Shown here: one piece after another, positions 10,801-19,549 of the stretch | Layout: every line of letters starts with the position of its first letter | How positions within the stretch are numbered: position 1 is the stretch's first letter | DNA from: Thiopontia sp013349825 | Lineage (GTDB): Bacteria; Pseudomonadota; Gammaproteobacteria; GCF-002020875 | Direction of reading: 5' to 3' | DNA length: 43,281 nt | Assembly: GCA_963981015.1 (NCBI GenBank) | Contig: CAXCCG010000007.1 | Location: forward strand, 1-43,281 | Program-made: the position numbers and the translations under genes | The notes under the pieces: model-generated | Databases searched by the model: none | What the model was told of the DNA's origin: nothing | What the model saw: only the letters and a program-made list of their open reading frames with translations

Positions 10801-11202
10801 ATAATCACTCATCGAGTAGACATGTTTAAGGTTGGGGATCTCGCTGAGTACCCGCTCAAAAGGGTTGATCGTAAGTGATGAAATCTCTTCAGGGGTGGCT
10901 CCAGAGTGTTGAAAGATAATGTCGATCATCGGAACAGATATTTGCGGGTCCTCTTGTCGAGGGGTATTGAAGAGCCCATAGATGCCAATTGCCAGCATCA
11001 GAAAGAAGAAGAGCGGGGAGAGAGGGGAGTGGATAAAGGCGTTGGCAATCTGTCCAGCCATCCCCAGATGTTTTTCATCTAACTCATTGAGTTCATCATT
11101 AAAGTGAGACTCATCGGCCTGTTTGTGGTGGATGCGACGACTACAGGCGAGTTTGGCCTGCTGGTGTGAAAAGTTGAAGAAGCTTTTTTTGGGAAATTTC
11201 AT
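7867..11202 (-). CDS. RND-family efflux permease
   Basis: The 1111-residue protein is a proton-driven inner-membrane transporter of the AcrB/CzcA superfamily. A cytoplasmic N-terminal extension of about 55 residues precedes the first membrane segment; two large periplasmic loops and a twelve-helix layout follow. The TM4 signature ILVDDAIVVVEN (around residue 457) has both proton-relay aspartates, which points to the drug-type (HAE1) rather than heavy-metal (HME) branch. In the TM10 region the motif reads IIVRNSILLVDF, with Arg where AcrB has its relay Lys. The start has a good ribosome site (AAAGGCG, about 7 nt upstream). No membrane-fusion or outer-membrane partner gene is visible, so it either borrows these or they lie elsewhere. 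The substrate is unknown. Confidence 0.92.
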   Translation of the reverse strand: MKFPKKSFFNFSHQQAKLACSRRIHHKQADESHFNDELNELDEKHLGMAGQIANAFIHSPLSPLFFFLMLAIGIYGLFNTPRQEDPQISVPMIDIIFQHSGATPEEISSLTINPFERVLSEIPNLKHVYSMSDYEMGLITLEFEVGEPMGPSLVQVHSKIASNLDLLAPGAKPPTVKPKEVDDVPVLNLTLWSEEVDDEVLRTLAVDLLQHFKQLPMTGTGFVVGGRQRQIRVEVDPTRLEGFGISMGQIAMTLKGFNTSMTVGSIELSGRHHFVKSGGFLQSRKDVENLVVGQHRGAPLFLKDVARVVEGPQETQSMVLYSNGPAYPDPTKRSVRDAAAVTIALAKQVNTNGVAVVDRILKELETLKGYKIPENINITVSRDYGKTANDKVNGLLFKLLIATAAVTLLVWLSLGLTPSIVVLLTIPVILVTTVFIAMILGYTIDRVSLFALIFAIGILVDDAIVVVENIYRRWLRAGKMSTIVAVDAVREVGNPTILATYTVVAALVPMGFVRGMMGPYMEPIPVLGSVAMLLSLFSALIFVPWLSVRMRPPMERLKKMEEREKRMDAGLDSFFHRVLCILMTNRLMSWGFLLFLIVSFALSMWMFYNKSVTVKMLPFDNKPTLSVMVDMPDGTALPETANLTRSLAAELQSIPEILSLQSYIGNSQPFDFNGLVRHYYMRQFPWQADIAIQLLDKRDRERSSHEIATAIRKQLAPFASTSGTTLTVVEMPPGPPVLQTVVAEIHGPDAETRRAVASKMTQIFKSSPLVTDVDNYMRSPATTWNFQVDIHKAARQGISVDTINQHLAMAMGEFKVIDLKQPGVQEPTWITLLIPLNKRSLLRQLSNLPVATPDGRTIPLSELGHFEEVPREQMIFHKDLRAVEFVVGDTTGQYAAPIYAMLDIEKRLKDYTTPDGLSLQATYMGAPESDRISGFEWSGEWTVTFETFRDLGTAFIVALIAIYMLVVWQFGNFLIPAVIMAPIPLTLLGIIPGHWLLTADFTATSMIGWIALAGIIVRNSILLVDFTIHQVHQGEELVEAVIMAVKARTRPILITALALVLGASVIITDPIFQGMAISLLFGVFVSTILTLFVIPLGCVSLGRQIFLDSKE

Positions 11203-11225
11203 TAGATCGCCTTTTCAAACAGAGC

Positions 11226-11242
11226 TTAATCAAAATGATTAA
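11226..11242. promoter_or_regulatory. Palindrome upstream of the RND gene, possible operator
   Basis: TTAATCA-aaa-TGATTAA is a perfect 7-bp inverted repeat with a 3-nt centre, 24 bp upstream of the RND start codon. Position and symmetry fit a repressor site controlling the efflux gene, but no regulator gene is adjacent. Confidence 0.35.
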
Positions 11243-11296
11243 TGATCAAAGGTAACATTGATTGCTGTAATGGTCGAGTACCTGTGGCTCTGATTA

Positions 11297-13657
11297 TTAA
11301 AGTTGTTGAGCTGCAGCAATGGCTGACTGCCCGATGGCGATACCCTGATCATTGGTTGGGGTTTTGGATTGGATAAGCACGGTATAGCCCATTTCGGTCA
11401 AATACTGTTTACATCCCTCCAGAAGTAACCGGTTCTGGAAAACACCACCGACCAGTGCAACTGTAGAGAAAGAGTGGTTCTTAGCGAGTTGAGTGGTGGT
11501 TTCACAAAGTGCTGAGATTAAGCCGTGGTGAAAACGGGCAGCAATAGTAGCTGGTGCGATCTGTCGCTGTAGATCCTCCAGTATAGCCTGCCAGAGTGGC
11601 CGCCAATCAATGGTTAGCAGGTCGTTTTGAAAAGAGTGTTGGTGAGGGTAGGCGGAATCCGTTTGTGTATCAAATTGTGAGCCTGCAAAAGATTCAAGTA
11701 AAATGGCAGATTCGGCCTCAAAATTATTGATTTCTCTGTTTAATCCTATAGATGCAGTAACAGCATCGATCACTCTTCCACAAGAGGAGCTTAGGGGGGA
11801 GTTGATCTGTTGATCGATCATCTGGCGAATGGTCTTGAGTGGTTTTTGCTGCAGATAGTGGATCAGTTCTAACCCGGAATAGTCGTTGGAGAGCTGCCCC
11901 CAGTCGAAAAAATGGAGCAGGTGTGCCAGGCTGTTTCGCCACGGTTCCCGGTTGGCGCGGTCTCCTCCAGGCAGTGCCACCGAGGTAAAAGATGCAATGC
12001 GTCGGTAGTCCTGATACCCCGTGAGCAGAAACTCACCCCCCCAAATCTCGCCTGAGTCACCATAACCGAGTCCATCCAGTGTGATACCAAGTACTGGGGG
12101 ATGGTCCAGTGAAATATTATTTTCGACCATACAGCTGGCAACATGTGCATGGTGATGCTGTACCTCAATCAGCGGAAGTTGTTGCTCACTGGCCCACGCG
12201 CGTCCCAGCCGGGAAGAGCTGTAGTCTGGGTGGCGGTCCACCACAATGGCTTGTGGGGAGTGGCTGAATAACTGTTGGTAGAGCTGGAGGGTATGTTGGT
12301 ATTCGTTAATTGCCGCGCTATTCTCAAGGTCCCCGATATATTGTGAGAGAGTGATGCCTTGATTGCGCAGTAGTGCAAAACTGTTTTTGAGTGCCCCCCC
12401 CATTGCCAGCAGTGGCGGGCTGTTTTCAAAACCATCAGGAAGCGGTATCGATTCTGGTGCCATTCCTCTTGCATAACGCAGGGTTCGGCTGCCGCTGTTC
12501 GAGAGCAGAACAACGGAGTCGTCGACTCGATTAATAATCTCCCGGTCATGCATCAACCAGAAGTCGGCGATCCCGGCAAGTTGCTGTCGGGCCGAATGGT
12601 TGGTGATGCATTGTGGCTCGGAACTTTGGTTTCCTGAGGTGAGGACAATCGGGTGGTCGAGCTGATCCAGTAATAGGTGGTGGAGTGGTGTGTAGGGAAG
12701 CATAAACCCGACCGTCTGCTGCAACGGTGCGAGTGAGGGTGCGAGTGAGGGTGTGTGTGAAGGTGTCAGAGGTTCTCCATCCACTCGTTGATCGAGAATG
12801 ACAATGGGGGCGCTGCGGCTCTCCAGCAGTTTGCGCGCAGATTCCGGTATCTCAGCAAAGTGTTCAATCGCGCCACAATGCTTTGCCATCACCGCAAAGG
12901 CCTTGTTGACCCTTTTTTTTCGCACTCGCAACAGTGCAACTGCTTGCTCATTGGTGGCATCACAGGCGAGGTGAAAACCGCCCAGCCCTTTGATTGCCAC
13001 AACCTCTCCTGCACGGATTTTCTCTGCAGCCAGCAGGACCGGGTCGCCGTCCAGTGTCACTCCTGATCGCTCCTCAAGCCAGAGTCGGGGGCCACACTCT
13101 GCACAGCAGTTGGGTTGTGCATGAAAGCGACGGTCTGCAGGGTCTTCATACTCTGTCTTACAGGCCTTACAGAGGGTGAATTTTGACATTGAGGTATTTG
13201 CACGGTCATAGGGAATCGCCTGAATGATCGAGAGACGGGGACCACAGTGGGTACAGTTGGTAAAAGGGTAACGGTAGCGGCGATTGGTAGGGTCAAAGAT
13301 ATCTTCGGTGCAGGCAGGGCAGGTTGCAGCATCGGCAGCAACACGGGTTGTGACTAACCCTCCATGACTCTCTACAATGGTAAAAAGGTCCGGCTGAACC
13401 CCAGAGAGCGGGGTCGTTGTGATCTGTTCAATAATGGCCAGTGGAGGTGGCTCTTGTTGTAATTGATGTAAAAATTGGTCAATCTGCTGCGCTGTTCCCC
13501 AGAGCTCAATCGTTACCCCGGAAGAGTGGTTCCAGACAGACCCGGTGAGTCTGTTTTGTTTAGCTAAATTCCAGACCGTGGGACGAAAGCCTACCCCCTG
13601 CACAACACCGGATACGGAAATAGAGCGGCCGATATTTATAGGAGAGGTCTGTTTCAA
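11297..13657 (-). CDS. hypF: Hydrogenase maturation carbamoyltransferase HypF
   Basis: HypF uses carbamoyl phosphate and ATP to carbamoylate the C-terminal Cys of HypE, the first step to the cyanide ligands of the [NiFe] centre. All expected domains are present in 786 residues: an N-terminal acylphosphatase domain with GVVQGVGFRP (residues 17-26), two zinc-finger-like segments starting at CPAC (113-116) and CKAC (about 163), a YrdC-like domain, and a C-terminal Kae1-like domain with the HHHAH metal motif near residue 500. The length is normal for the family. The start ATG overlaps the hypX stop codon by 4 bases, so it is translated as the last gene of hypE-hypX-hypF. It serves both hydrogenases of the window by inference. 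Confidence 0.97.
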   Translation of the reverse strand: MKQTSPINIGRSISVSGVVQGVGFRPTVWNLAKQNRLTGSVWNHSSGVTIELWGTAQQIDQFLHQLQQEPPPLAIIEQITTTPLSGVQPDLFTIVESHGGLVTTRVAADAATCPACTEDIFDPTNRRYRYPFTNCTHCGPRLSIIQAIPYDRANTSMSKFTLCKACKTEYEDPADRRFHAQPNCCAECGPRLWLEERSGVTLDGDPVLLAAEKIRAGEVVAIKGLGGFHLACDATNEQAVALLRVRKKRVNKAFAVMAKHCGAIEHFAEIPESARKLLESRSAPIVILDQRVDGEPLTPSHTPSLAPSLAPLQQTVGFMLPYTPLHHLLLDQLDHPIVLTSGNQSSEPQCITNHSARQQLAGIADFWLMHDREIINRVDDSVVLLSNSGSRTLRYARGMAPESIPLPDGFENSPPLLAMGGALKNSFALLRNQGITLSQYIGDLENSAAINEYQHTLQLYQQLFSHSPQAIVVDRHPDYSSSRLGRAWASEQQLPLIEVQHHHAHVASCMVENNISLDHPPVLGITLDGLGYGDSGEIWGGEFLLTGYQDYRRIASFTSVALPGGDRANREPWRNSLAHLLHFFDWGQLSNDYSGLELIHYLQQKPLKTIRQMIDQQINSPLSSSCGRVIDAVTASIGLNREINNFEAESAILLESFAGSQFDTQTDSAYPHQHSFQNDLLTIDWRPLWQAILEDLQRQIAPATIAARFHHGLISALCETTTQLAKNHSFSTVALVGGVFQNRLLLEGCKQYLTEMGYTVLIQSKTPTNDQGIAIGQSAIAAAQQL

Positions 13658-15372
13658 GATTGAGCGGTTCTCTGTGGTCTACGGTGAAATGCAATGGTGG
13701 TGGGCGTTCTCGATTTTGCAACCTTATGAACGAAATTGTAGCGTGCAATATGGTAGCTGGGGTCAAAACCATAGAAGTTCAGTCGCATCTTTTCCAGCTC
13801 TGCCTCACGATAACGGGCGAGCGGTCTTATCTGCTCGTCTGTTCGGCGTTGTTGGCGCTTCTGTTTCAGTTGCTGGTCAAAATCGGGTTGATGGATCAGT
13901 TTATCCACCTCACTTTTGCAGGTATTCAAGAAAGAGTCATGCGGGCAGTCAAACTGTTGATCAACCAGTCCCAAGCGGTGTGCTTCCTCAGTTCCCATCG
14001 GCAGGCGTGCCTGAGAGATCTGCTGGGCATGCTCGATACCGGCATGTTTGGGGAGTAGATAACTCCAATACTCAGAACCATAAAGGTTTCCCATATCCTT
14101 GTAGTGAGGGTTGAGGATGACCCCTTTTCTGGCCCAGATGAGATCGGCTGTACGGGCGAGAAAGAGCCCTCCAGCAGCGGCATTGCCCTGCACTGCACTG
14201 ATGATTAGATGGTGATCACTCTGGAGAATCTCCAGGGCCAGATCATCCATCGCATTGATATTCTCCCAGGAGGCATCTGCAGGACTCTGGGCGGCCTCAA
14301 TTTGGTTGAGACACATCCCGTTAGACCAATAGTTTTCACCGCCCAGAAGCAAGATGGCGCGGGTTGATCGCTGTTTGGCTTGTTGCAGGGTCTGTTGTAG
14401 TTGCTGGCAACGGGCAGTGCTCATGGCACCATTATAGAAATTGAAGTGGATCAGGCCGACACTGTTCTCCTCTTCATAGACAATCTCTCGGTAACCACTC
14501 TGCATTGCGGGTGAATAGTGGACCTCTTCAAGGGACGGGTGTTTGTTCAGCTCATCGGCAAGTAGTTGAGTAGCAGGTAGCTTAAAAGGGTGGGTGCTCT
14601 GCCGGTCTCTCAAATGACCGATCCACACACCTTTACCATCTGCTGTGGCACGACAGAGCGCCGGACCAGAACGGGCGATAATCTCACCGGGAGAGCCACT
14701 GAGTTGCTTTTCCGGTTGCGCATCATAGAGGTAGAGCGAATGCCCAAAGAGAGAATCCAGCAGACCGGGAGAGCCGTCTGCACTGTTAATCTTGCGCAGG
14801 ACGCTCTCTTGGCTATCCTGTTGCCAATCAATTTTACGATCCTGCTGGCTCATCAACAATTGCTCTCCCCATCGTTCTGCATCTGGAAGAGCGTTCTGAG
14901 GATGAGGTGAAATAGAGCCGGTTTCAAATTGACGGACTACATTCAGGGTTATTCTTGAGGCTGCATCAGTCACCTCTTGGTGGTAGAGCACTCCCTTGGT
15001 TGTGTTGCGCATCGGAAAGGTTTCAAACCCCCAGATATCACCGCCATCCAGTGTTGCATTAGCCTCAAGCAGTGTGACGCCCCATAATTTTTCCTGCTTG
15101 AGCAGTGCCCAATCCAGTGCTGAGGGCCCACGGTCACCTGGAGGGCCGGGGTGAAGGATGAGGCAGGGGAGTTGTCTCCAGATCGTCTCTGGAATTCTGC
15201 GCTTGAGGAATGGGGCGATTAGCAGGTCGGGCTGGAACAGCGTAACTGCCTCGGCAGTGATCTCATCATGAATATCCAGTTCAACGGAGACCTGATAGCC
15301 AGCCTCACGCAGGTCGACAAAGAGCCGTTGCGTCAGCCCATTAAAGCTGTGTGCCAGAAGCAGGATTTTCAA
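13654..15372 (-). CDS. hypX: HypX/HoxX, CO-ligand-producing maturation enzyme
   Basis: The 572-residue protein has two halves. The N-terminal half resembles formyl-tetrahydrofolate transferases, with HPGPPGDRGPSALDW and the following GGDIWGFE. The C-terminal half resembles enoyl-CoA hydratase/isomerase, with NFYNGAMST and HYKDMGNLYGSEYW. This is the HypX/HoxX architecture. The family makes the active-site CO of [NiFe]-hydrogenases from formyl-tetrahydrofolate and matters mainly when oxygen is present. It lies 10 bp after hypE and overlaps hypF by 4 bases, consistent with a co-translated unit. Its presence implies hydrogenase assembly under aerobic or microaerobic conditions, which is an inference from the family. 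Confidence 0.95.
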   Translation of the reverse strand: MKILLLAHSFNGLTQRLFVDLREAGYQVSVELDIHDEITAEAVTLFQPDLLIAPFLKRRIPETIWRQLPCLILHPGPPGDRGPSALDWALLKQEKLWGVTLLEANATLDGGDIWGFETFPMRNTTKGVLYHQEVTDAASRITLNVVRQFETGSISPHPQNALPDAERWGEQLLMSQQDRKIDWQQDSQESVLRKINSADGSPGLLDSLFGHSLYLYDAQPEKQLSGSPGEIIARSGPALCRATADGKGVWIGHLRDRQSTHPFKLPATQLLADELNKHPSLEEVHYSPAMQSGYREIVYEEENSVGLIHFNFYNGAMSTARCQQLQQTLQQAKQRSTRAILLLGGENYWSNGMCLNQIEAAQSPADASWENINAMDDLALEILQSDHHLIISAVQGNAAAGGLFLARTADLIWARKGVILNPHYKDMGNLYGSEYWSYLLPKHAGIEHAQQISQARLPMGTEEAHRLGLVDQQFDCPHDSFLNTCKSEVDKLIHQPDFDQQLKQKRQQRRTDEQIRPLARYREAELEKMRLNFYGFDPSYHIARYNFVHKVAKSRTPTTIAFHRRPQRTAQS

Positions 15373-15382
15373 TCAGGATTCC

Positions 15383-16432
15383 TTAACATATTCTTGGCAA
15401 TTGCTCTCCGACTAACCAATCGATCACCCGGTTTCCACCAAAGCTGGTCTCTAGCTGTACAAATCCCATCTTGTCCTCAATGACCTCTCCAATAATGGCC
15501 GCATCCTTTCCATTAGGGTGCTGTTGCATAGTGGCCAGTAGTTTGTCGGCATGTTCAGCCGCAGCGATACAGATCAATTTTCCCTCATTGGCGACATAGA
15601 GAGGGTCTAATCCTAGCAGTTCACAGGCGGCATTGACGGCTGGCTGAATCGGCAGCTTCTTTTCAATAATGCGCATGCCAACATCGGACTGTTTGGCCAG
15701 TTCGTTGAGTGTGGTTGCAAGGCCACCACGGGTTGGGTCACGTAGACAGTGGATATCAGGTACGGCGGCGACCAGGTCGGCAATCAGGCCATGCAGTGCG
15801 GCAGAGTCAGACTCAATGGTGGTCTCAAACTCAAGGTTTTCCCGGCTGGAGAGGATAGCAACCCCGTGATCTCCTAAAGTGCCGCTGACCAGTATCTTAT
15901 CTCCCGGTTGTGCGCGATCTCCAGCAATGTTGACCCCTTCAGGAACAATACCGACCGCAGTGGTTGTAATAAAGATACCATCCCCACTACCTCGCTCCAC
16001 CACCTTGGTATCTCCAGTTACCACAGGGACCCCCGCTTTGGCAGAGGCTCTTCCCATTGATTGAATAATCTGTTCCAGCTCAGAGAGAGGAAACCCCTCT
16101 TCCAGAATAAAACCGGCAGCCAGGTAGAGTGGTTTGGCACCCGACATGGCAACATCATTGAGTGTGCCGTGGACCGACAGTGAACCGATGTCACCACCGG
16201 GGAAAAAGAGTGGAGAGATTACATGCCCATCGGTACTGATCGACATACGTCCGGCTGGAATCGAAAAAGTAGCCTGATCATTTGCCTGTCGTAATAGGTC
16301 GTTGTCAAAGTAGTGGACAAAAAGCTCATCAATCAGTTGAGCCATGGCCCGGCCACCACTGCCGTGGGTCATATCAACAGTGCCGTTTTTCAGATCCAAT
16401 TTAGAGCTGTAGTGTTTAGGGTGAGAAGTCAT
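15383..16432 (-). CDS. hypE: Hydrogenase maturation protein HypE
   Basis: HypE dehydrates the carbamoyl group placed on its last cysteine to a thiocyanate and hands the cyanide to the HypC-HypD iron complex. The 349-residue protein has the PurM/AIR-synthase-like fold signatures MTHGSGGRAM near residue 20, DPTRGGLATTLNE and the nucleotide-site GDTKVVERG. It ends in the diagnostic PRIC, with the catalytic Cys as the terminal residue. It is the first gene of the left-hand minus-strand block and is divergent from the histidine kinase, with about 118 bp between the two likely starts. Confidence 0.97.
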   Translation of the reverse strand: MTSHPKHYSSKLDLKNGTVDMTHGSGGRAMAQLIDELFVHYFDNDLLRQANDQATFSIPAGRMSISTDGHVISPLFFPGGDIGSLSVHGTLNDVAMSGAKPLYLAAGFILEEGFPLSELEQIIQSMGRASAKAGVPVVTGDTKVVERGSGDGIFITTTAVGIVPEGVNIAGDRAQPGDKILVSGTLGDHGVAILSSRENLEFETTIESDSAALHGLIADLVAAVPDIHCLRDPTRGGLATTLNELAKQSDVGMRIIEKKLPIQPAVNAACELLGLDPLYVANEGKLICIAAAEHADKLLATMQQHPNGKDAAIIGEVIEDKMGFVQLETSFGGNRVIDWLVGEQLPRIC

Positions 16433-16550
16433 ATCGATTGTCGTGTGTTTGTTAAATCAGTTTGAAAGAGAGTAATTACTATGTGGTTTCTAATATGTAT
16501 TTGGGATACATGGAATTGTCTTGGCAAGGTCTTTATGGTTGAATTGTACT

Positions 16551-19493
16551 ATGTTGTCAAAAATGAAACTGATTCCACGAACACTCATTATCGTAGGTGG
16601 CTCAATTCTGCTTCTGACAGCTATCGCCGCATTCCTGCTTGAAAAAGAGATGCGTAGCGAACTCAAATTAGAGATCGAGTATCAGATGGTGGCAACACTC
16701 TCGTTTATCCGTAGTCAATTGCAAGAACGTGTCGATGAAAATCGCCATATTGTTGATTTTGCATCACGAGACCCCAGGGTGGCTAAATTGTTGCAGGATC
16801 AGGTTTTGCTGACAGATGGACAGGCTGTTTTGGATGATCTGGTAAACGTCTATCCACAGCTTTTATCGGCCTTTCTGGTTGATCGTAATGGAAATGTGGT
16901 TGTGATCTGCAATCAGGGTCATGGAGAGGATGATTCGAAGCATAAGGAGATGATTGGTAGCAATGTAAATAACCACCCGTTGTATAAAACGTTAGAGTCT
17001 GTGGCTCTGAATAAATCCTATTTTAATGTACAAGTTCAAAAGGCTATTCCTGATCAGATGTCAGGTGTTGCAGCGGTTCGAGTTTCACCGCCTGATTTTG
17101 ACCCCTGGATTGACTTATTGGGGGAGAGCAAAGAGGAGAAAAAACGTCGTATGCGCTGGTTTGTGGCTCCTGTTAAAGTAGAGGGGGAGCTGCTCGGAGA
17201 ATTGGTCGTTGTTGAACGCTGGCAGCAGGTGACAGATCGGGTGTTGGAAAGTATTGCCCATAATCTTCCTCAGGATAGTGGGTTGGATGAAATAGAATAC
17301 CTGGATGCAGATCAGGGGCAGGTGATCTCTGCCTGGCCACCTTATGAGGCGGGTAAGGGGAGTGATCATGAGCACGAAGATACCATTGAATGGCGTCTTT
17401 CACTTTGGGGGGATGAACCCGCAGTACGGTATCTCTCTTCACAAGAGGATTCTCATCACGTTACTCAAAAACCTCAGTCATTTACTCAAGGCCATTTAAT
17501 TCATATTGTCTATGAGGAAGAGGTGGCATTAGCACCATTGGAGGATCTACAGAGGCTGCTCTATATCAGCCTCTTTCTCTTTGCACTATTCCTGTTAGCT
17601 ATTATCAGCTGGGAGATGCGAAGTATTGTGTTGAACAGAATCTCTCTGCTCTATCGCGGTGCGCAGGCATTAACACGTGGTGACTTGAGTTATCGACTTG
17701 AAGACCAGAGTGGTGATGAGTTAGGCATGCTCTCTAAAAGTTTTAACCAGATGACCAAGACCATTGAGAAGGTTCAGCAGGATTTGATGCGTGAGAAAGC
17801 ACAGAGCGTCTCTATTTTAGAGTCGATGCAGGAGGGGGTATTGGTTCTGGATCGCAGTGGTGTGATTCAGATGGTCAACCCGATGTTGGAGAATTTGACT
17901 GGAGAGCGCCGAGAAAAACTGGTTGGGAAACCATTTAATCAGCTGTTCGCCAAAGAAGAGGTACTACGAGATCGGACGGATAGTTTGAACTATATCGTTC
18001 AGGAACGTCTGCAAGAGCTGGTTGGTACTCAGCAGATTTTACTGCATGAATTTTGCATAGAGGCAGCTGTTGGTACATTAATTATTGATCAATCCGGGGT
18101 TGTTGAGAGCGTCAATGGGGCATTAGAGCTATTGTCAGAGTGGTCTGCTGAGCAGTTGGTTGGAGGAAATCTGTCTCCCTTGTTGCCTCTTGAGATGGGT
18201 GGGAATCACGATGCAATGATGCAGGCAGTTATTGAAAGGGGAAAACCGAGAGGGATGAAGCAGGGGGATAGAATCTCACTCAAAACCCAGAGTGGAGACC
18301 TGCTCTCTGTTGAAATCGGACTGTTCCCATTAACGGTTGAGGGTGAGACCAAAGTACTGGCTGTGGTCCATGATCCATCTGATACACAACTTTGGGATAT
18401 ATTTGCCACCACCCCGTTTGGACGACTTTTTCTGGATGAAGGAATGCTCTATGTGCAACGTAGATTAATACAGCAGAAAGGGGAGACGATGCCAGTTCAG
18501 ATCAGTGGTGCAATGCTACGCCAGCAGCAAGAGCAGGGTAGTGAGATTGTAGGATCTGTATTGGTATTGCATGATGTTCGAGACCGAATTTGGGCAGAAA
18601 AACAGGAGCAACTTGCCGATTTTCAGAGTGGTGTGGCTGAGATGAGCGGGTCTGTGCTCCATAATATTGGTAATGTGATTACCGGGATGAGTGGGAATGT
18701 AATCCGTACACGTCGCAAAATTAAACAGTTGGAAAAACTGCAAAAAATGCAGCAGAAGTCTGCAGAGCAGATACGCACAGCACTGCAGTCTGAAGGAGAT
18801 TCAGCCGCGTTAACCGGGGAGCTGGAGAAATCTGCCCAGGTGATGGAGGCAATGGCCAAGTTTGTAGGTCAAATGAGCCATTCATTTGATGAGTCAGGTG
18901 ATCTCGACAAGATTGAGACCGGGATTGTACATGTTGGGGATATTATTGCACTGCACCGCAATGCGGCTCGTCCGGTGATTCAGTCGACCGAGTTTGAGTT
19001 GGTTACGATGGTTAATGAAACCTATAGTTTGATTGAGGATCGCTTCGAGAAAGCGGAAGTTCAGTTTGAGACTGAACTGGACCCAGTGGTTAACTTACTC
19101 TTCCTGCCTCGAAACCCATTGATGCAGCTACTGCTTAACTTTTTGAAAAATGCACTTGAAGCAATTAGTGAAGAGAGAAGTGGCAAAGAGACCTTCGAAG
19201 GGCGTGTCTTATTGCGGGTAGTTCCTGTCGGTGATGCCCATTTTGAGATGATGATCGCAGATAATGGCTGTGGACATGATCCAGAAGCGGCACATAAACT
19301 GTTTCGTGTGGGTTATACCACCAAAGAGGCGGGCAGTGGTTTTGGTCTCAATTCGGCGGCAAAATTGGTACGCAGCTTGGGTGGTACGGTTACTGCTGAG
19401 AGTGAAGGGGCCCATCAAGGGATGAGGATGATTGTCACTCTTCCTCTGCTGGTTAAAGAGGATGCTGAAGAGGTTAGTACTCGAACAACATAG
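16551..19493 (+). CDS. Membrane sensor histidine kinase (dCache-HAMP-PAS-PAS-HATPase)
   Basis: About 980 residues. TM1 is near residues 10-25, followed by a roughly 300-residue periplasmic dCache-like sensor, TM2 near 340-360, a HAMP segment (LTRGDLSYRL), at least two PAS domains starting near ILESMQEGVLVLD and AAVGTLIIDQSG, a coiled linker, and a C-terminal kinase. The phospho-accepting site is probably the His in VLHNIGNV, an atypical H-box seen in one HK subfamily. The ATP domain has NFLKNALEAI, DNGCGHD and GFGL. The frame can start at TTG 16521, ATG 16551 or ATG 16563; none has a strong ribosome site, and 16551 is my choice. No response regulator is adjacent. A role in hydrogen or redox control is only suggested by its place inside the hyp cluster. 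Confidence 0.88.
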   Translation: MLSKMKLIPRTLIIVGGSILLLTAIAAFLLEKEMRSELKLEIEYQMVATLSFIRSQLQERVDENRHIVDFASRDPRVAKLLQDQVLLTDGQAVLDDLVNVYPQLLSAFLVDRNGNVVVICNQGHGEDDSKHKEMIGSNVNNHPLYKTLESVALNKSYFNVQVQKAIPDQMSGVAAVRVSPPDFDPWIDLLGESKEEKKRRMRWFVAPVKVEGELLGELVVVERWQQVTDRVLESIAHNLPQDSGLDEIEYLDADQGQVISAWPPYEAGKGSDHEHEDTIEWRLSLWGDEPAVRYLSSQEDSHHVTQKPQSFTQGHLIHIVYEEEVALAPLEDLQRLLYISLFLFALFLLAIISWEMRSIVLNRISLLYRGAQALTRGDLSYRLEDQSGDELGMLSKSFNQMTKTIEKVQQDLMREKAQSVSILESMQEGVLVLDRSGVIQMVNPMLENLTGERREKLVGKPFNQLFAKEEVLRDRTDSLNYIVQERLQELVGTQQILLHEFCIEAAVGTLIIDQSGVVESVNGALELLSEWSAEQLVGGNLSPLLPLEMGGNHDAMMQAVIERGKPRGMKQGDRISLKTQSGDLLSVEIGLFPLTVEGETKVLAVVHDPSDTQLWDIFATTPFGRLFLDEGMLYVQRRLIQQKGETMPVQISGAMLRQQQEQGSEIVGSVLVLHDVRDRIWAEKQEQLADFQSGVAEMSGSVLHNIGNVITGMSGNVIRTRRKIKQLEKLQKMQQKSAEQIRTALQSEGDSAALTGELEKSAQVMEAMAKFVGQMSHSFDESGDLDKIETGIVHVGDIIALHRNAARPVIQSTEFELVTMVNETYSLIEDRFEKAEVQFETELDPVVNLLFLPRNPLMQLLLNFLKNALEAISEERSGKETFEGRVLLRVVPVGDAHFEMMIADNGCGHDPEAAHKLFRVGYTTKEAGSGFGLNSAAKLVRSLGGTVTAESEGAHQGMRMIVTLPLLVKEDAEEVSTRTT

Positions 19494-19494
19494 G

Positions 19495-19544
19495 TTTGAT
19501 AGGTACCCATCAAAACAATATTCTCGGACAAGCACCTAGAGGTG
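19495..19544. terminator. Hairpins between convergent kinase and hypD
   Basis: Two short inverted repeats lie between the converging stop codons: TTTGAT-aGGTACCc-ATCAAA (19495-19514, one internal mismatch) and CACCT-ag-AGGTG (19533-19544). They are well placed for a bidirectional terminator, but neither has a T tract. Confidence 0.3.
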
Positions 19545-19549
19545 AGAGA

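Noticed and set aside
16521..16550. Possible sigma-54 promoter TGGCAAGG-like before the histidine kinase
   Set aside because: The second GC element at the fixed 10-bp distance is missing.
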